A DNA stretch of 64,000 nt from Persicaria tinctoria (GCA_037127255.1 JBANSL010000001.1:36075001-36139000); one strand, 5' to 3'. Counted from the first letter of the stretch, positions 36,892 through 49,619 are shown. Notes: generated from the letters alone by a model not told the origin. Made by a program: numbers and translations.

Positions 36892-38379
36892 TGTAAAGGC
36901 CCGGATTTTTGAATAATAAATAATATAAATAATATAAATGCATTTAAGTCGGAAAAAAAAATATAATAATAAAAACTAAAAATGAATTTAAATAAAGCGG
37001 ATTAAATCGGAGATTTTAAGAAAGACTCATTCTAAATTTAATAAATTGAACTCTAAATCTTTAACGCGAATTCCGGCCTAATTTTGAACTGTTAAACAAA
37101 GTTCCCGTCCTCTTTCACCAAATTTTATCCAATTCCAACCCATCTAAAGGTTATACAATTGTACAAATCTTATTCTCTTTATCTCAAGACTTTACTCCCC
37201 CATTTTAGGCAAATGGTCAAACTCCTTCTTCCTCTGTCTGAATTCTCTGTAGTCTCCCCTTTGGTTTCAAGTAGCACCTCTCTCTCTCCCATTTTGTTCT
37301 CTGCAATCCTCTCTCTCCCAATTGCTCCCGTGAACCCTTGCATCCTACAGGCTAAGCTACCAGTTTTGTTGTTTTGCTCAATCCCATCATAAACCCCACC
37401 AATTTGCCCTCATTGTCTCTGCAACAAATTCCACTGGGTATTTAGAAGAAGCCCTTTCCCCTCTGAACAAACCCAGGAAAGGCACCAAATCACCCTTGTC
37501 AAACACCACCATTTTCGGCTTCAACTGAATCACCACCAGGCACTACCTTCCTCCTCCGTGTCGTCGTCTCCGTCAGCCACAACAACCACCCACCCACACC
37601 TTTTGTCTCCCCTTCCAGTCGAGCAGCCACGGAGAGCCCCAACGCCGCCACTGTCACCACCTCGCACCTCCTCCTTCGTGTCCGAGCAGCAACGATTGCT
37701 TCCCCGACGTTTCCGGCAAGCCCAGGAGCAGCCAAGCCAGCCGTTGGAGCCCCAATCGCGAACCATCACCGGCCTGTTTTGTCTCCAAGGTCGATTTCTG
37801 ATTTTCTTATTCGATTCCGGTTCAAATCTCATCAAAATCCCTCTTTGCTCATCCCTTACCTCTTCCTAGGACTTCCGGTGTTGATTCCGCCCTCGACGAA
37901 GCTCAATCGTGCCCCGACGAAGGTTTCTGGTGGAGTTTTCGATCTCGGTGAGCTCTCTTCTTTCTTCCCCTTTTACTCTCGTTTTCGTACCTATTGCGGT
38001 CGGGAAGGGTTTTCGACCTGGTTGGGTGAGTGCGGGGTGGAACGCGAGTCTCCGGCGAGGCTCCTTCCTTCTTCTTCATCTCCCGTCGTCCGTGTTCTCC
38101 TAGCGAAGGAGGAAGACAGATCCTTTCTTCCTTTTCTTTGGGCCATCAGGTTGGGCCGGACCCGATTCAGAAAACGGGTTATATCATTTTGTTGGTGGGT
38201 CTTCTGTTGGGAGAGGGATTCAGATCCGGTTTCCTTTTCTACTGGATCCGGGTTGCTGCGTGGATTCAGGTTCCGGGTTTGGGCTTTATTCAGTTGGGCT
38301 TGGTTGTTTTATTTAAAAGAGTTAAGTCTTATGAGTTATGTTATGTGTTATGATTATAATAGTGGATATATGTTTTGAG

Positions 38380-38423
<44 letters not shown>

Positions 38424-40027
38424 TATTATTATTCATATTATTATTTTACGTTATTTATGAGATCATGAAAATATAAATTTTGAAACTTTACTATATTATA
38501 AAATGGTTTAAAGGAGACATTGTTTGGGATATGTATTTAATGTTGTTTTAAATTGTGATTTTAGGAATTTGAAATGAATTATGAGTTGTGATTTATAAAA
38601 ATGATTGTGAAAATAGATTTATTTTGTGACTAAATGTCGGAATTTATTATGTAATGATTTCGAAAATAAACATGCCGGGATTGTGTTAATAATATGATTT
38701 TGGGAATTTGTTAAGGATTTAAATGATAAATGTCGGAATTTGGCCAAGTATGATTTGAGAAATTATTTTGAATATGGGTTGACTTAATTTGGGATTTAAG
38801 AGTTCGGAAAATATGGTTAGTACGATTTTATCAATGGGTTTGATTGGAAGAATGATTTTGGTCGATGTTGATCAAATCGGAAAGGTTTTGGAAAACGGTT
38901 TTACTATCGGTTGGTTTTGAGCATGTTGAGAACTTGGAGTTCATGTGTGTGAATGATGAACCGGTAGCTTATGAAAATGGTTTGATGATAGGTGTGTATT
39001 GCTTTTGGATTGCTTTGGACTTGCATTTGGGCCCTTGCTTATATTATCTTGTTGTTCTGCATCTTCAGGTAAGTTCCCTAGGGGGCTTACTCAGGTTGGA
39101 GATTCATGCCTGCTGTTGCATTTTATGTTAGGTGTTGCATATGCATAAAAGCATGCCATGTAGTATCATGTTTAGGTTGCACTAATTGATTGAGCATCTG
39201 TTTACTTTATGCGTTTGAAACAGAACGACCGTTATCTGTGATAGTCCTAGAGTCTTTGCTAGGGTCATAGGGTAGCCCAGCCTCATCGGGTACCCTGAGT
39301 CAATCGAGTCATGAACTTCCTTATATTATGATATGCCTGCGGGCTTTATTGTGGAGCGGGTTAGGCATGCGTGCCCCCCGATTATGATGGAATGCATTCA
39401 CGAGCTGGCCAGTCTCCACCTATCGGAAGGGGTGGAGGTAGGAGAGGGATATGCCACATGGCATTATCTTGGGCCCTTTACAGTATTTCTGCACATTATT
39501 ATGAACTAGGAGCATGCTAGTGTGTTTGAATTTCGTACTACATTAGAGCATCTTTATTAGGTATAGCACATACTATGTGGCCTCAGCGAGGACTGCCTGT
39601 CCCGCATGAGTGGCTCGATCTGATTCCTTTCCCCGTTCTATTTTTAAAGGTATTCTCTGCAGATTTGAGTGCTCGATGTCTATATGACGGGGTTTCCTTT
39701 TGGTGAATCGAAGGATCTAGCGAATATTCTAATTTAGTAAATGGTAATTATCCACTCATGATTTGGTTTTGACCGGCTTTGCCGTGACACTTGTATATTT
39801 ACTTTGTTTCCGCTTTACTCCCATTTGAAATGGATTCCGCGACATAGTGGTAGTAGGACAGGTTAAGGGTATCCAACGGCCCTTCGAGGTTTTTAGGGTT
39901 TGAAATCCCTCTTTATACTGATCTTAAAAGAGTTTGAAACCTTGACCCGTACCTGGATTGCAAGATCCGAACAAGGGTTTTCATCCCTTGAAACGTAACC
40001 CGAAAATTATAATTCTGGGCCGTTACA
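36892..40027 (+). repeat. 3' LTR of LARD-like element 1
   Basis: 3136 bp, near identical to the 5' LTR with scattered substitutions, for example around 37600-38110. Followed by the tttcc duplication. Confidence 0.9.
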
Positions 40028-40032
40028 TTTCC

Positions 40033-40415
40033 CTTCTTTTACCAATTAAGCTAGACAACTTTTGTGCTCTCTTTCAGATTTTTTTAATTTTTAATTTTTT
40101 TTCAAAAAAACTACGAAACTCCGTCGTCGTCCCCTCGCCCCCCCCCCCTCCCCCGGCCGCCCCTGGCCACCTCCTTATACTTTTGAGTTCGCCGTTCAGC
40201 AGTGTGTGTGTGTGTGGGGGGGGGGGGTGAACTGCTCAGATCTAATTGGAGGGAGATGAGCAAATGAAGGCAACATTCTCCCATGTGAGAGAAGGGGCGA
40301 AAGCAAGAGGCGAAAACGGGACATAGATCTAACCAGAGAAGATGATGAGATGGCACCACATCAAGGCGGAGTGCCGGAGGATCTTCTCTGCAGAATCTCC
40401 AAGGTGGCGACTGGC
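40033..40415. other. Low-complexity and possible exon sequence left of the CACTA
   Basis: Contains C-runs (40139-40156), a GT/G tract (40200-40227) and, from ATG at 40351, an open frame beginning MAPHQGGVPEDLLCRISKV. This frame is cut by the CACTA and continues after it. The 'PEDLLCRI' phrase is F-box-like, but too short to call. Confidence 0.25.
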
Positions 40416-41149
40416 AGTCACTAGTACAAATATAGGGGGTGGAGCACGGTAAATTGGGTACGGTTTTTGACAAGTGTGGTTGTTTTTTTATTTTAAGAAC
40501 GGTTTTATATTAAAAGTGTGTTCCCAACCCCAAATTCAACTATAAGCAACACATTTTTCCATAAAACCGTTCTCGTTTATTTCTTAAAAAATATTTAGAC
40601 CGGTTTTCGTGTAAAGCGTGCTTAAAAAACCTCAAAACGAACACGGTTTAATTTTCAAAGTGTGTTCCCAAAACCAGATTTGACTAAAACAAACAGGCTT
40701 TTCTATAAAACCGTTCTCATTTATTTGTAAAAAATTATTTAACCCGGTTTTCCTGTAAAGCGTGCTTAAAAAAATTGCAATGAACACATTTTATTTCTCA
40801 AAGTGTGTTCCCAAAATCAAATTTAACTAAAAGGAACACACTTTTCTATAAAGTCGTTCTCGTTTATTTCTAAAAACTATTAAGCCCGGTTTTCGTGTGA
40901 AGCGTGCTTAAAAATAAATTAAAACGAATACGGTTTCATTTTACAAGTGTGTTCCCAAAACCAACTTTAACTAAAATCAACACGTTTTTCTATAGAACCA
41001 TTCTCGTTGTTTCTAAAGGAATAATTAGCTCGGTTTTCATGTAAAGTGTGCTTAAAAAATTTGAAACGAACACGGTTGTATAAGAAAAGTGTCTTCCCAA
41101 AACCAAATTTAACTAAAGGGAACACATTTTTCTTTTAAAGTGTTCTCAT

Positions 41150-41827
41150 TTACAGAAAACCACCCATTAAATATGAGTTTTTTCACTTAACCACCCCTTA
41201 AATTCAAAATTACAGAAAACCACCCTTTAAATGGTACTTGTTTACAACTCACCACCCATTCAACTATTTTCTTTAATTTATCATTAAATATATTATATTT
41301 TAATATTTTTAAATTCAAATTTGATTGTAAATATATTCATATTTTGAATTTAAGGGCTCAATCATATTTTAGGGATTATTTTATTTATCTTTAAAAAATA
41401 ATAATAAATATAGCCTAGAACTGTTATCTTGATTTATGTTTGAAAATGTTTATAAAATTTTAAAATATTATGGAAATTACTCTTATTTATTTATATTTTA
41501 AATAAGAGTAATTTACATAATGTTTTAAACATTTTCAAACATAAATTAAGATAACAATTCTAGGATTTATTGATTATTATTTCTGAAAATAAATACAATT
41601 ATCCCTAAAATATAATTGGACCCTTAAATTCAAATTTTGAATATATTTACAATCAAATTTGAGTTTAAAAATATTAAAATATAATATATTTACTGATAAA
41701 GTAACGAAAATAGTTGAATGGGTGGTGAGTTGTAAACAAATACCATTTAAAGGGTGGTTTTATGTAATTTTGAATTTACGGGGTGGTTAAGTGAAAACAC
41801 TCATATTTAAAGGGTGGTTTTCTGTAA
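41150..41827. mobile_element. Long foldback (near-perfect palindrome) element
   Basis: The two halves, meeting near 41488, are inverted copies over almost their whole length: TTACAGAAAACCACCC ... GGGTGGTTTTCTGTAA at the ends, and 'gttatcttgatttatgtttg' against its complement inside. Each arm repeats the terminal word internally (41200 and 41770). No clear TSD was found. The transcript would form a ~330-bp hairpin. Confidence 0.85.
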
Positions 41828-41884
41828 TTTTGCCTATAGTTTTTTTAGGAATTAGATTAAGTAAATGCACAAAGTTACAACAAA

Positions 41885-42000
41885 ATTCCGTAGCTCAGGC
41901 GGCAAGCGTGTGAAGCAAACGAATTAAGTAGGAGGGTGTAAGAGGTCTAGGGTTCGAATCTTGGGTCGAGAGGTTGGAAAAGTGTTGAGATGGATATATA
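41885..42000 (+). mobile_element. tRNA-derived SINE-like segment
   Basis: A-box-like GTAGCTCAGGCGG at about 41890-41903 and B-box GGGTTCGAATC at about 41951-41961, 60 bp apart, followed by unrelated sequence. This is the head layout of a plant SINE. No A-tail or TSD confirmed. Confidence 0.4.
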
Positions 42001-42469
42001 TAAATAAGAGTACACTTTTTTATTTAAAGTGTGCTTATTATTAACCACGGTTTGAAAAAAAGTGTGCTAAAACTTTTTTTTAGCAAATTTCAATTGAAGC
42101 GTTCTTATCATTCGAGCACACTTCAATTGAAGCGTTCTTATAATTCGAGTAGAACGGATATTCCCTGTATGGAAATTTTAAGAACACTTCAACATAAAAC
42201 CGTACTTAAAATATGAGATCACGGTTAAATAATAAGCGTGCTTGTTTGGAAGCGCACTTACAATAAGCACAACATGAAAAGTGTGTTCCCATGCATAAAA
42301 TAAGCGTGCTTTGGTTCCCCTTTTGTACTAGTGAGTGGCAGTGGTGGAACCCTACCAATCTTGTTCGAAGTCGCTTCTCACTCGGAATCGCCACATCAAG
42401 AAGCAAGCAAATGAAGGGTCCATTCTTTTTCTTTTGTTTTGTTTTTTTACCTTTTCGCTTTCATACTTA

Positions 42470-42804
42470 GACCACCTAATAACCCGAAGTGGATACAGAT
42501 GAGTTATTTGAAATGTATTGGAATTTTTAATACCCCGGAGGTAAGATGCTTGAAACACGCCCAGGATAATAAGTACAAAATTAACCCAGATTTTCGATAT
42601 CCGGAATATTTCATATATATTGCATCAATCACTTCTATACATAATAGCTCGGGCGTCCCTTTATGGTCCGGGATATTTATCAATTTAATTCCTTCCGAAT
42701 AAAAAATAAAATGCATAGTTTTATTTCTTTTGCCATATTATAACCCGGATATTTAACATCCGACCTATTATATAGCGGGTTAAAATGTGATTTTTGTACT
42801 AGTG
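42470..42804. mobile_element. Second, truncated CACTA 3' end
   Basis: Ends TTTTTGTACTAGTG at 42804, a CACTA terminus. The preceding 300 bp repeat 'aacccgga', 'ccggaata' and 'taacccgg' words like subterminal repeats of a different subfamily. No partner 5' end lies in the window. Confidence 0.5.
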
Positions 42805-43530
42805 TATCACAAAAAGATTGACACATAAGGTAGGTAAACTTATGGGAACAAAAGTTTCCAGTTCAACCATGCAGTAGGTTGTATTTATGTTATAAAAAAA
42901 CGATCCATGAAGTCAGTGAGCATAGTTGTTACATGACCAACTAATTGATTTGTCGAATGCGGATATTTAGAGTTGGAAGAGTGTGGACAATCTTATTTCC
43001 TGGAGAGCATGATCCCTAGCTATCTTCATAGTTTGTTAATTTGTTTGTTTTGGTAAAGGAGCCTGATAGTCATAGGCATTCATTTTTATTCAAGAATAAA
43101 TTAGCAAAGAAATCAGCAAACTTCATATATAGTTAGTAAAACCAAGATATAGGTCTTAGCATCCTATGAATCTAATGATCCTACATTGTTAGAATATCTA
43201 GGATCTTGTAGATAAATTAGTATAGGAGAATACGATCCTAATGAACCGATTCTATCAATCGTGAATCCCTTAGCAATCCTAACATATCAAATGTTTGGGG
43301 TTCAACATAGAATACATTTTTTTTAATCATCTTATATGTCTAACAAATGCCAATATAGATAGACATTAATTAGTTTAACTTATGGACTTACCTTTACGTA
43401 ATAAACATAGCATCTCAAATTCAAAGAAAAATCCTAGTCTTCATAATGCACATATATAGTCATTCAGATAAACATAAGGGTAAGTTCCTCATTAGTAATG
43501 CCACTTCGATCAGCGGCCAGTTACATGCTG
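42805..43530. other. No recognisable feature
   Basis: AT-rich sequence without open frame, TIR or repeats that I can identify. Confidence 0.4.
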
Positions 43531-43538
43531 AAAGATAC

Positions 43539-44199
43539 TAGGGGTGTGCATGATTCGGCCCAAACCGAATTTTTGGGCCGAACCAACACAAACCGAACCG
43601 AACCTAACCGAACCGAAGTTTTTCGGTTCGGCTTTCGGTTCGAGAATTTTCATTTTTCGGTTTCGGTTCGGTTTGTGTTCGGTTTCGGTTCGGTTTGTGT
43701 TAAACCGATTTTTTTTAATATTCCCCTATATATATTTATACAATACTTTTTATACACTACATAAATACAATATACATATATTGGTATACTTTATATATAC
43801 ATATATACGCTATACATATACTTTATATAGAGTGTATATACATATATACACTATACAGTGTATATACACATATTTTTTTTGTGTGTGTAGTGTGTAGTGT
43901 GTATATATACACATATATACCGTGTATACACACACATATATACACTAATACATATATTTTTTGTATGCTCGGTTTGTGTTAAATCGAATTTTTTTAAGAG
44001 AAATTTTTTTTATTTTTTTTTATGAAAATTCGGTTCAACTGTGTTAAAACCGAACCGAACACAAACCAAACCGGTAAATAACCGAACCGAACCTAATTCT
44101 TTCGGTTCGGCTTTCGGTTTTGAAATTTTGAGATTTTCGGTTTCGGTTCGGTTCGGTTCGGCCCGGTTCGGTTAGGTTTTGGACCGATGCACACCCCTA
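43539..44199. mobile_element. hAT MITE, 8-bp TSD
   Basis: TAGGGGTGTGCATGATTCGG at the start, ...GACCGATGCACACCCCTA at the end. TSD aaagatac at 43531-43538 and 44200-44207. The subterminal regions are built from TTCGGTTCGG/CCGAACCGAA words. The centre is TA-rich. No coding capacity. Confidence 0.94.
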
Positions 44200-44376
44200 A
44201 AAGATACCATGCCAAACTCAATTTCCAATACTAATACATTAAGCTTAAAACACGCTCTAACATCATTGTATCTAATCCTTCAAGAGGAACAATTGCAATT
44301 AAAAATTATACAAATAATCCTTTTGGGTTTAGTAATGCCTTGATTAAAATTGTACTTTAGGAAAACTATGGCCTAT

Positions 44377-44736
44377 GGGTATGTATGGCTACAAAAAAAC
44401 CAGTTAAAAAAATAAGCTGAATAAGCTGTTTATTTTTTTAACATGTTAAAAAGGTGTATGGACACCCAAAAACTCATATAAACCGTTAAAATTATGTGTT
44501 AAAAAAAAGCTGTTGGAGGAAGCTTATTTGGAGTTTATGTGGTTTATTTGATTTGCAAATACCATAATACCCCTAATAATAACAAAATAAACTACACTTT
44601 TTACAAATAAACTGTTTTTCACCCCATACGGAGTTTATATTTTTTCATAAACTTCTAACTACTTTTACCAACAGTTTATAAATTTTACCCCGTTTATAAT
44701 TTTAGTCAGTTTATTAACTCCGTCCCATACGAACCC
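44377..44736. mobile_element. PIF/Harbinger (Tourist-like) MITE
   Basis: Ends GGGTATGTATGGC... and ...GTCCCATACGAACCC form imperfect TIRs, flanked by the 3-bp repeat tat (44374-44376, 44737-44739). 360 bp. The interior is foldback-like, with 'taaactgtt' and 'ttataaa' words. Class inferred from TIR style and 3-bp TSD. Confidence 0.55.
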
Positions 44737-44850
44737 TATTTCTTTTACTTGTATGTAATGCCAATTTCTAATGCACAAGAGTATCCCAACTTCCCTCCAA
44801 ATTACATGGAAAATGTAAGACAAACAATGAAGATTATCAAGTAGTAATAT

Positions 44851-45035
44851 TAGGGGTGGACACAAATTCCGCAAATATCGGGCCTGTCCCGATCCCAATG
44901 GAATTTGAAAAAAAAAAATTAATGTATCCCGTCCCAGACCTATCCCGCAAAAATTATGCGGGACATGACGTGGGACGAGGATTTCTTCTCTCGCAAATCC
45001 CGTCCCGTATATGTGTGTCTATATATATATATATA
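44851..45035. mobile_element. hAT 5' end, truncated
   Basis: Starts TAGGGGTGGACACAAATTCC with subterminal GTCCCG/CGGGAC words. It breaks off at a (TA) run at 45020-45035. No right end is found. Confidence 0.6.
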
Positions 45036-45497
45036 GTGTGGTTTAAATGAAAATGGTGGTTAAAGTGAAAATATAGCTTAAATTGAAAATGAATCAATTA
45101 AGGATAACACGCGCGCGCCGGTTCAAATTTAAAAACATTGAACCTAGGTGAACCTGCATAAAAGAAGAAAAATACAAAAGCAACCCGAATCTTTCTCCTT
45201 CTGTTTACTCCTCCCTCGAGAGATCCAGATCCTTCAAGCACGACAACCGGCGATGACGGAATCGATGATACTTCCGGCATCATCACCCGCCAACTACAAA
45301 AGATCTGCACAAATCAGACATCGACACGCTTCCATCTACACGTACCAAGACAAAGGCCCAAAACAAATCGCTGTAGAAAAGTGCACAGAGGTACGTAATT
45401 CATTTGCTTCGATAAATTGAGGACCAACACCTATCCGTACTCAAATTTCAGTTATCAAAAACATCGTCTATCACTCCCTGATTAACAGTAAATTATA
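45036..45497 (+). other. Exon-like segment, unidentified
   Basis: After GTGTGGTTTAAATGAAAATG (possibly a MULE-like end), an ATG at 45253 opens MTESMILPASSPANYKRSAQ..., ending in a good donor (CACAGAG|GTACGT at 45385-45397). Composition is coding-like. No family recognised and no second exon follows before the Stowaway element. Confidence 0.25.
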
Positions 45498-46824
45498 CTC
45501 TCTCCGTTCGGCAAAACTTGTCATTTTAGAGTGTTAGTTTTGTTCAAAAAAACTTGTCATTATAGGTATTTTGCCCTTCACTCTAAAAAAATGCCCTTGA
45601 TGTGATTGGTTTGTTAGTTGTAGTTTTCGATAAAGTAAAAAATGCGGGTAATAATTGAGGGTAGATTAGTATATTTGTTAATTGCCTTAAAACTTGTGAA
45701 ATAAGCTAAAACTAGTCATATCCCCGCGCCATGGCGCGTTTACATTACAAAAATGGCTCGGCGAAAAGCAAAATAATATATTAGTAGATACATTGTATTA
45801 TATTGTGTATTAGAAGTATATATTATAGTTATAATGATATATACAAATGTACAAATATTATTATAAGAATTATAAGAATATAAGAATAAAAAGGAGAATA
45901 ATATTATAATAATAATAATAATTATTATTATTATTATTATTATTATCATTATTATTATTATAAGAATAAGAATAAGAATAATATTGGCCAATAACTTAAT
46001 ATAAAAATTGCTCAATTTAGATATTGGCCAATAAGATTCATATTGCTGATTCCAAATTGTAATTAAGATATGCAAGGTTAAAGGCCGGTGCTTTACTCCC
46101 ATTGAATGCTGCGTAGTGTGACCAACTGTATGATCACTTGTCTCAGCTCAAGATCAATCTCATGACCAATTTGATTGAGTATGCAAGTGACGGTACGGTA
46201 TCTCCTTAACTTTATATTTCAATTTTTCCTAGTTTACTTCCTCTGATGATATAAATTTTGGGTTTTCATGGGTGTGGCCTGATGAATTTGGTAAAGACAG
46301 TAGGTTAATGAATTTGGAAAAAAAGTTCCAATCCATTTTTATTCATTTCACAATAGCAGATTTGTGCACATATGAGGTTAATCTGAAATAATATTCATTC
46401 ACAATAATATTCATTCACTGCAAGTGGCTACACAACCATTGGCATGCATCTCCTATCTCTACTTTCACTAATTGATTGAATAACTCCTCCCTTAATTAAA
46501 TAAAAAACGTTTATAAACATTGTAAAACAAAACAACTCTAAGAATTGAGAGAGCAATTCAACTCTGATTGGACTTGTCCAATTTGAAATATAGTGCACAC
46601 AAAATCAAGTCTAAAGAGCATAAACAACTGAATTGGAATTGGAATAAATAATCAAATCGAATGAATTATTTAACCATAAATATATTATAAAATAAATAAG
46701 ATGAAGAAACACGGGTCTTAAGGGGGCATGATGTTCAAAGGAAACGATAACCAAAAGTCGATCCCAAAAATGAGTGATAAGACGATCAAACTGCATAAAA
46801 ACTACCAAACAAAGACAATAAGGT

Positions 46825-48292
46825 TTATTCATATTGCAGCTGATAGAAATCAGTGTTCAGCTGGCTCAATCTCACCTCGGCCTTCTTCTGTTTGGTAGTA
46901 GACATTTCGAAGTCATCCTGCTCATCTCCACTATCAATCGCAATGTAATTCCGGCGCTTTTTTGGAGTAGTTAAGGATGTTGATACCACTCCAGAAAAAG
47001 ATACATCTTCCTGAGTATCCTAACAGACATGCAAAGGAATGTAAGGATTAGAAAAGTTAATTGAGATAGCATACTTAAACACATATACAGGTTATGTGTA
47101 GGTAAATCAAGTACTTGTAGGGAAAAAGTATGTGATTTGAACTGCTCAATACAATTTCCATCAAATGTCATGTTCTGAAAAGTGTGCGTCTCGCCTCCCT
47201 TCTTTACGTAATGTCATTTTACCTCATCTTGGAATAGAAAAGTCTTGTTTAACAATACGTTCAACTTAACAGGGAATGCATCCATATCACCATCCTGTGA
47301 AGTTATAAATTTGAGGAATCGGATGGCAAAAGGAAAGAATAAAATAAATGAGAAATAAGAAGTTAAGTTGTGAATGTATAATTAATAGTATGGAATAAAA
47401 AATATTTACCCTAGCTTGCTTCTCACGCAAAGCTGAGATGGAAAACTGAACAATCGATTGAACATCTTCATCGAATAGCATCAGAGAAGCATAACCGGTG
47501 TCATCTACTTTAACTTTCACTAAAAACCTACAGTTTAATGTGCGCAATGGTGAGGGCTGGTACGTGTAGTATTCAATACAAAATAAGACAAAAACAATTG
47601 CCAATATGATAACCCAATAAACACAATCAAGACTTGCATAAACATGCTGAAAATAAAGCATAGATCCATATTTTATAACATGTCCATCCAAAGTTTCCAT
47701 AGAAGAGATAATATCTAAAATAAAACCAGAGATTTTGTATCTGAAAATATATATAATTAGAGTAAAAAGGAAAAAAAATCAGTTAGGTGATTTCACAGAT
47801 TTAACAACTTAATGTACAGATAGTTGTTAGTCTGGAATTCTTGAAATCCATCATGCTGAACTGACAGATTTGTAAATTAACATATTGATAAAATTACAAA
47901 TGTTAAAACTAAATTTGTAGATTATACAACTTAATATAACTAAATATAAAAATTGTATAAACATGATAACCCAATAAACACAAGCAAAACTTGTATAACA
48001 ATGCTGAGAATAAAGCATAGATTGCAAGAAGAGGGGACGAAAAAAAAAAAGAAAAAGATATGAGGTCGACCCACTGCATCAGGAATGAAAACAGAGAAAA
48101 TACGGATGAAATTGAGAGGATTTACCTTTGAACAGGAAATTCAACAGGCTTATCAAACCTCACAGAGTATGAGGTCACACCATCGGTTTCAATACTTTTA
48201 CTGCACTTGATCGACGCAACCGTTGTAGAACCATTTGCTAGGATTCAGAAATTCAACAATTGTAGCCACGAAAGCAAAGAGACCTCTCTACA
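46825..48292 (-). pseudogene. RPA70-like (single-strand DNA-binding) gene, C-terminal exons, damaged
   Basis: Five minus-strand exons with consistent splice sites: 48126-48292, 47410-47527, 47223-47294, 47115-47174 and 47019-46825 (stop TAA 46825-46827). The first two join in phase to read PVQRFLVKVKVDDTGYASLM and then LFDEDVQ, the C-terminal OB fold of RPA1. Next comes FPVKLNVLLNKTFLFQDE, and the last exon has a basic PKKRRN nuclear-signal-like run and an acidic tail. The first exon is broken. FLNPSKWFYNGC (zinc-finger start) is in one frame and KCSKSIETDG in another, and the later finger cysteines read SVRF. Plant Helitrons often encode RPA-like proteins, so this may be an own-gene relic or a captured host gene. 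Upstream exons (48370-48730) are not resolved. Confidence 0.72.
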
Positions 48293-48730
48293 CTGTTGGA
48301 AGAAAGAAATTACGACATAAAAATAATATGGTGAAACAGATGGGATGAGGAATAGAAATTAATATCAATGGACAGAGATAACCTCAGTCTTGGTGTCAAG
48401 GATACTAAGGGTTGTGCTCTCATGGGATGGCAAATACCTCTGGCCAAAAGAAAGAGTACTTCGGGTTGTGACATGGCTTATCGTCCGGGAATCCAAATCT
48501 CCCTCTGGGAAACCCCTGTGATAAAACACAAAACAAACAGACGAATGGATTAAATATCTATTTTAAGAGTCGTAAAAACGAATTAAAAAGAATAGCAGAA
48601 ATAGGAGCCGCATCAAAATGTTAAACAGAGAACAAAGTAGAAACAAAGTAGAATTCAGAACTTGAAGAATTCAACAATCGCAGGATGCTCTCGGTCGAAA
48701 TTGTGGTTATCGCTCCCTTTATTGCCATGG
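48293..48730 (-). other. Possible upstream part of the RPA-like gene
   Basis: The minus strand holds open stretches (…SHVTTRSTLSFGQRYLPSHE… at about 48380-48500, and an ATG at 48729 opening MAIKGAITTISTESILRLLN). They may be exons of the RPA-like gene. No diagnostic motif and no consistent splice chain was found. Confidence 0.25.
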
Positions 48731-49325
48731 TGAACAAATGTGTATGCTGATTGATTGATGGGATAATGGAGAATGGATTAATAAGGGACTGGTATTTATA
48801 AAGGGGAGGGAAAATGGATAAAATCAAATCAGAAGTTATGATTTTTGAATAAATAAGAAGAAAATAAAAAACAACTACCAAATTCTATTGTAATCTGGAA
48901 AAAAAAACAAAATAATTATCGGATAAGAAACAAATTAAAATCCAACCTAATTACAGAAAATAGGAGTAATAAAAAAAAATGGATAATATCAAATCAGAAT
49001 CCAAGATTGTTTAAGAAAAAGGGAAGAAAAACTAAAATACTAACAACATATGTAATTATCGGATAAAAACAAATCCATTTCAATCCCAGAAAATAGGAAT
49101 AATAAAAAAAATTAACAAACATATAAAAATCAGTCCGTATCTATATCTATATGCAATACAAAATCAAGTATTTACAGATAAACACTAAATTTCAAGAACA
49201 AAACATAGCTATGATGATCTGCAAACGTGAAAATAGGTGTTGGAGTTACAGAAGAACTTACAGAAGGACAAATTAAGGGAAAAAGAAGGAGAGCAAACCT
49301 ATTTTTTCTTCAATTTGCAAAAGCC

Positions 49326-49619
49326 ATGGATCTCTACTCTTCGAAAGCCCTTCGATTTCGGCCTACTCCTCCCAAGAGCGTCCGAACGCACGCCCCACCA
49401 ATTTGCTTTGGGAATTGGCCGGCTTCTTCTCCGAATCGATCTCTTTATGGCTGCGATAGAGTGGGTTTTATGGCGGAAGCGAAATCAATCATTGCAACTC
49501 GCGGTGGTGTTACTGCAACTAACTTGGTTTCAGGGAGAAATTCAAACTCACTCACCTTTGCTGAGAAAGAGGACACGAGTGTTTTGAGTTTCATTTTAGG
49601 GTTACGAAATGGAAATTGA
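49326..49619 (+). CDS. Captured gene fragment, transit-peptide-like N-terminus
   Basis: ATG at 49326 opens a 97-codon frame MDLYSSKALRFRPTPPKSVR..., rich in Ser, Arg and Pro and poor in acidic residues for the first 60 positions, as in a plastid or mitochondrial targeting peptide. It is oriented opposite to the Helitron and near its 5' end. No homologous family recognised. It could be a first exon carried along by the Helitron. Confidence 0.3.
   Translation: MDLYSSKALRFRPTPPKSVRTHAPPICFGNWPASSPNRSLYGCDRVGFMAEAKSIIATRGGVTATNLVSGRNSNSLTFAEKEDTSVLSFILGLRNGN

Larger units (their letters stand above)
40419..42333. mobile_element. CACTA (En/Spm) element, non-autonomous, 3-bp TSD
   Basis: TIRs CACTAGTACAAA... 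and ...TTTGTACTAGTG, with TSD agt at 40416-40418 and 42334-42336. The left subterminal region (40440-41140) has about five ~125-150 bp tandem units sharing AAGTGTGTTCCCAAAACC, CCGTTCTCGTTTATTT and GGTTTTCGTGTAAAGCGTGC. The right side (42010-42320) carries related words inverted. No transposase is present. Two insertions lie inside: a foldback at 41150-41827 and a tRNA-derived segment near 41885. Confidence 0.93.

Noticed and set aside
40111..40473. 120-codon minus-strand frame
   Set aside because: Spans C/G and GT runs and crosses the CACTA terminus, so it cannot be an ancestral gene.
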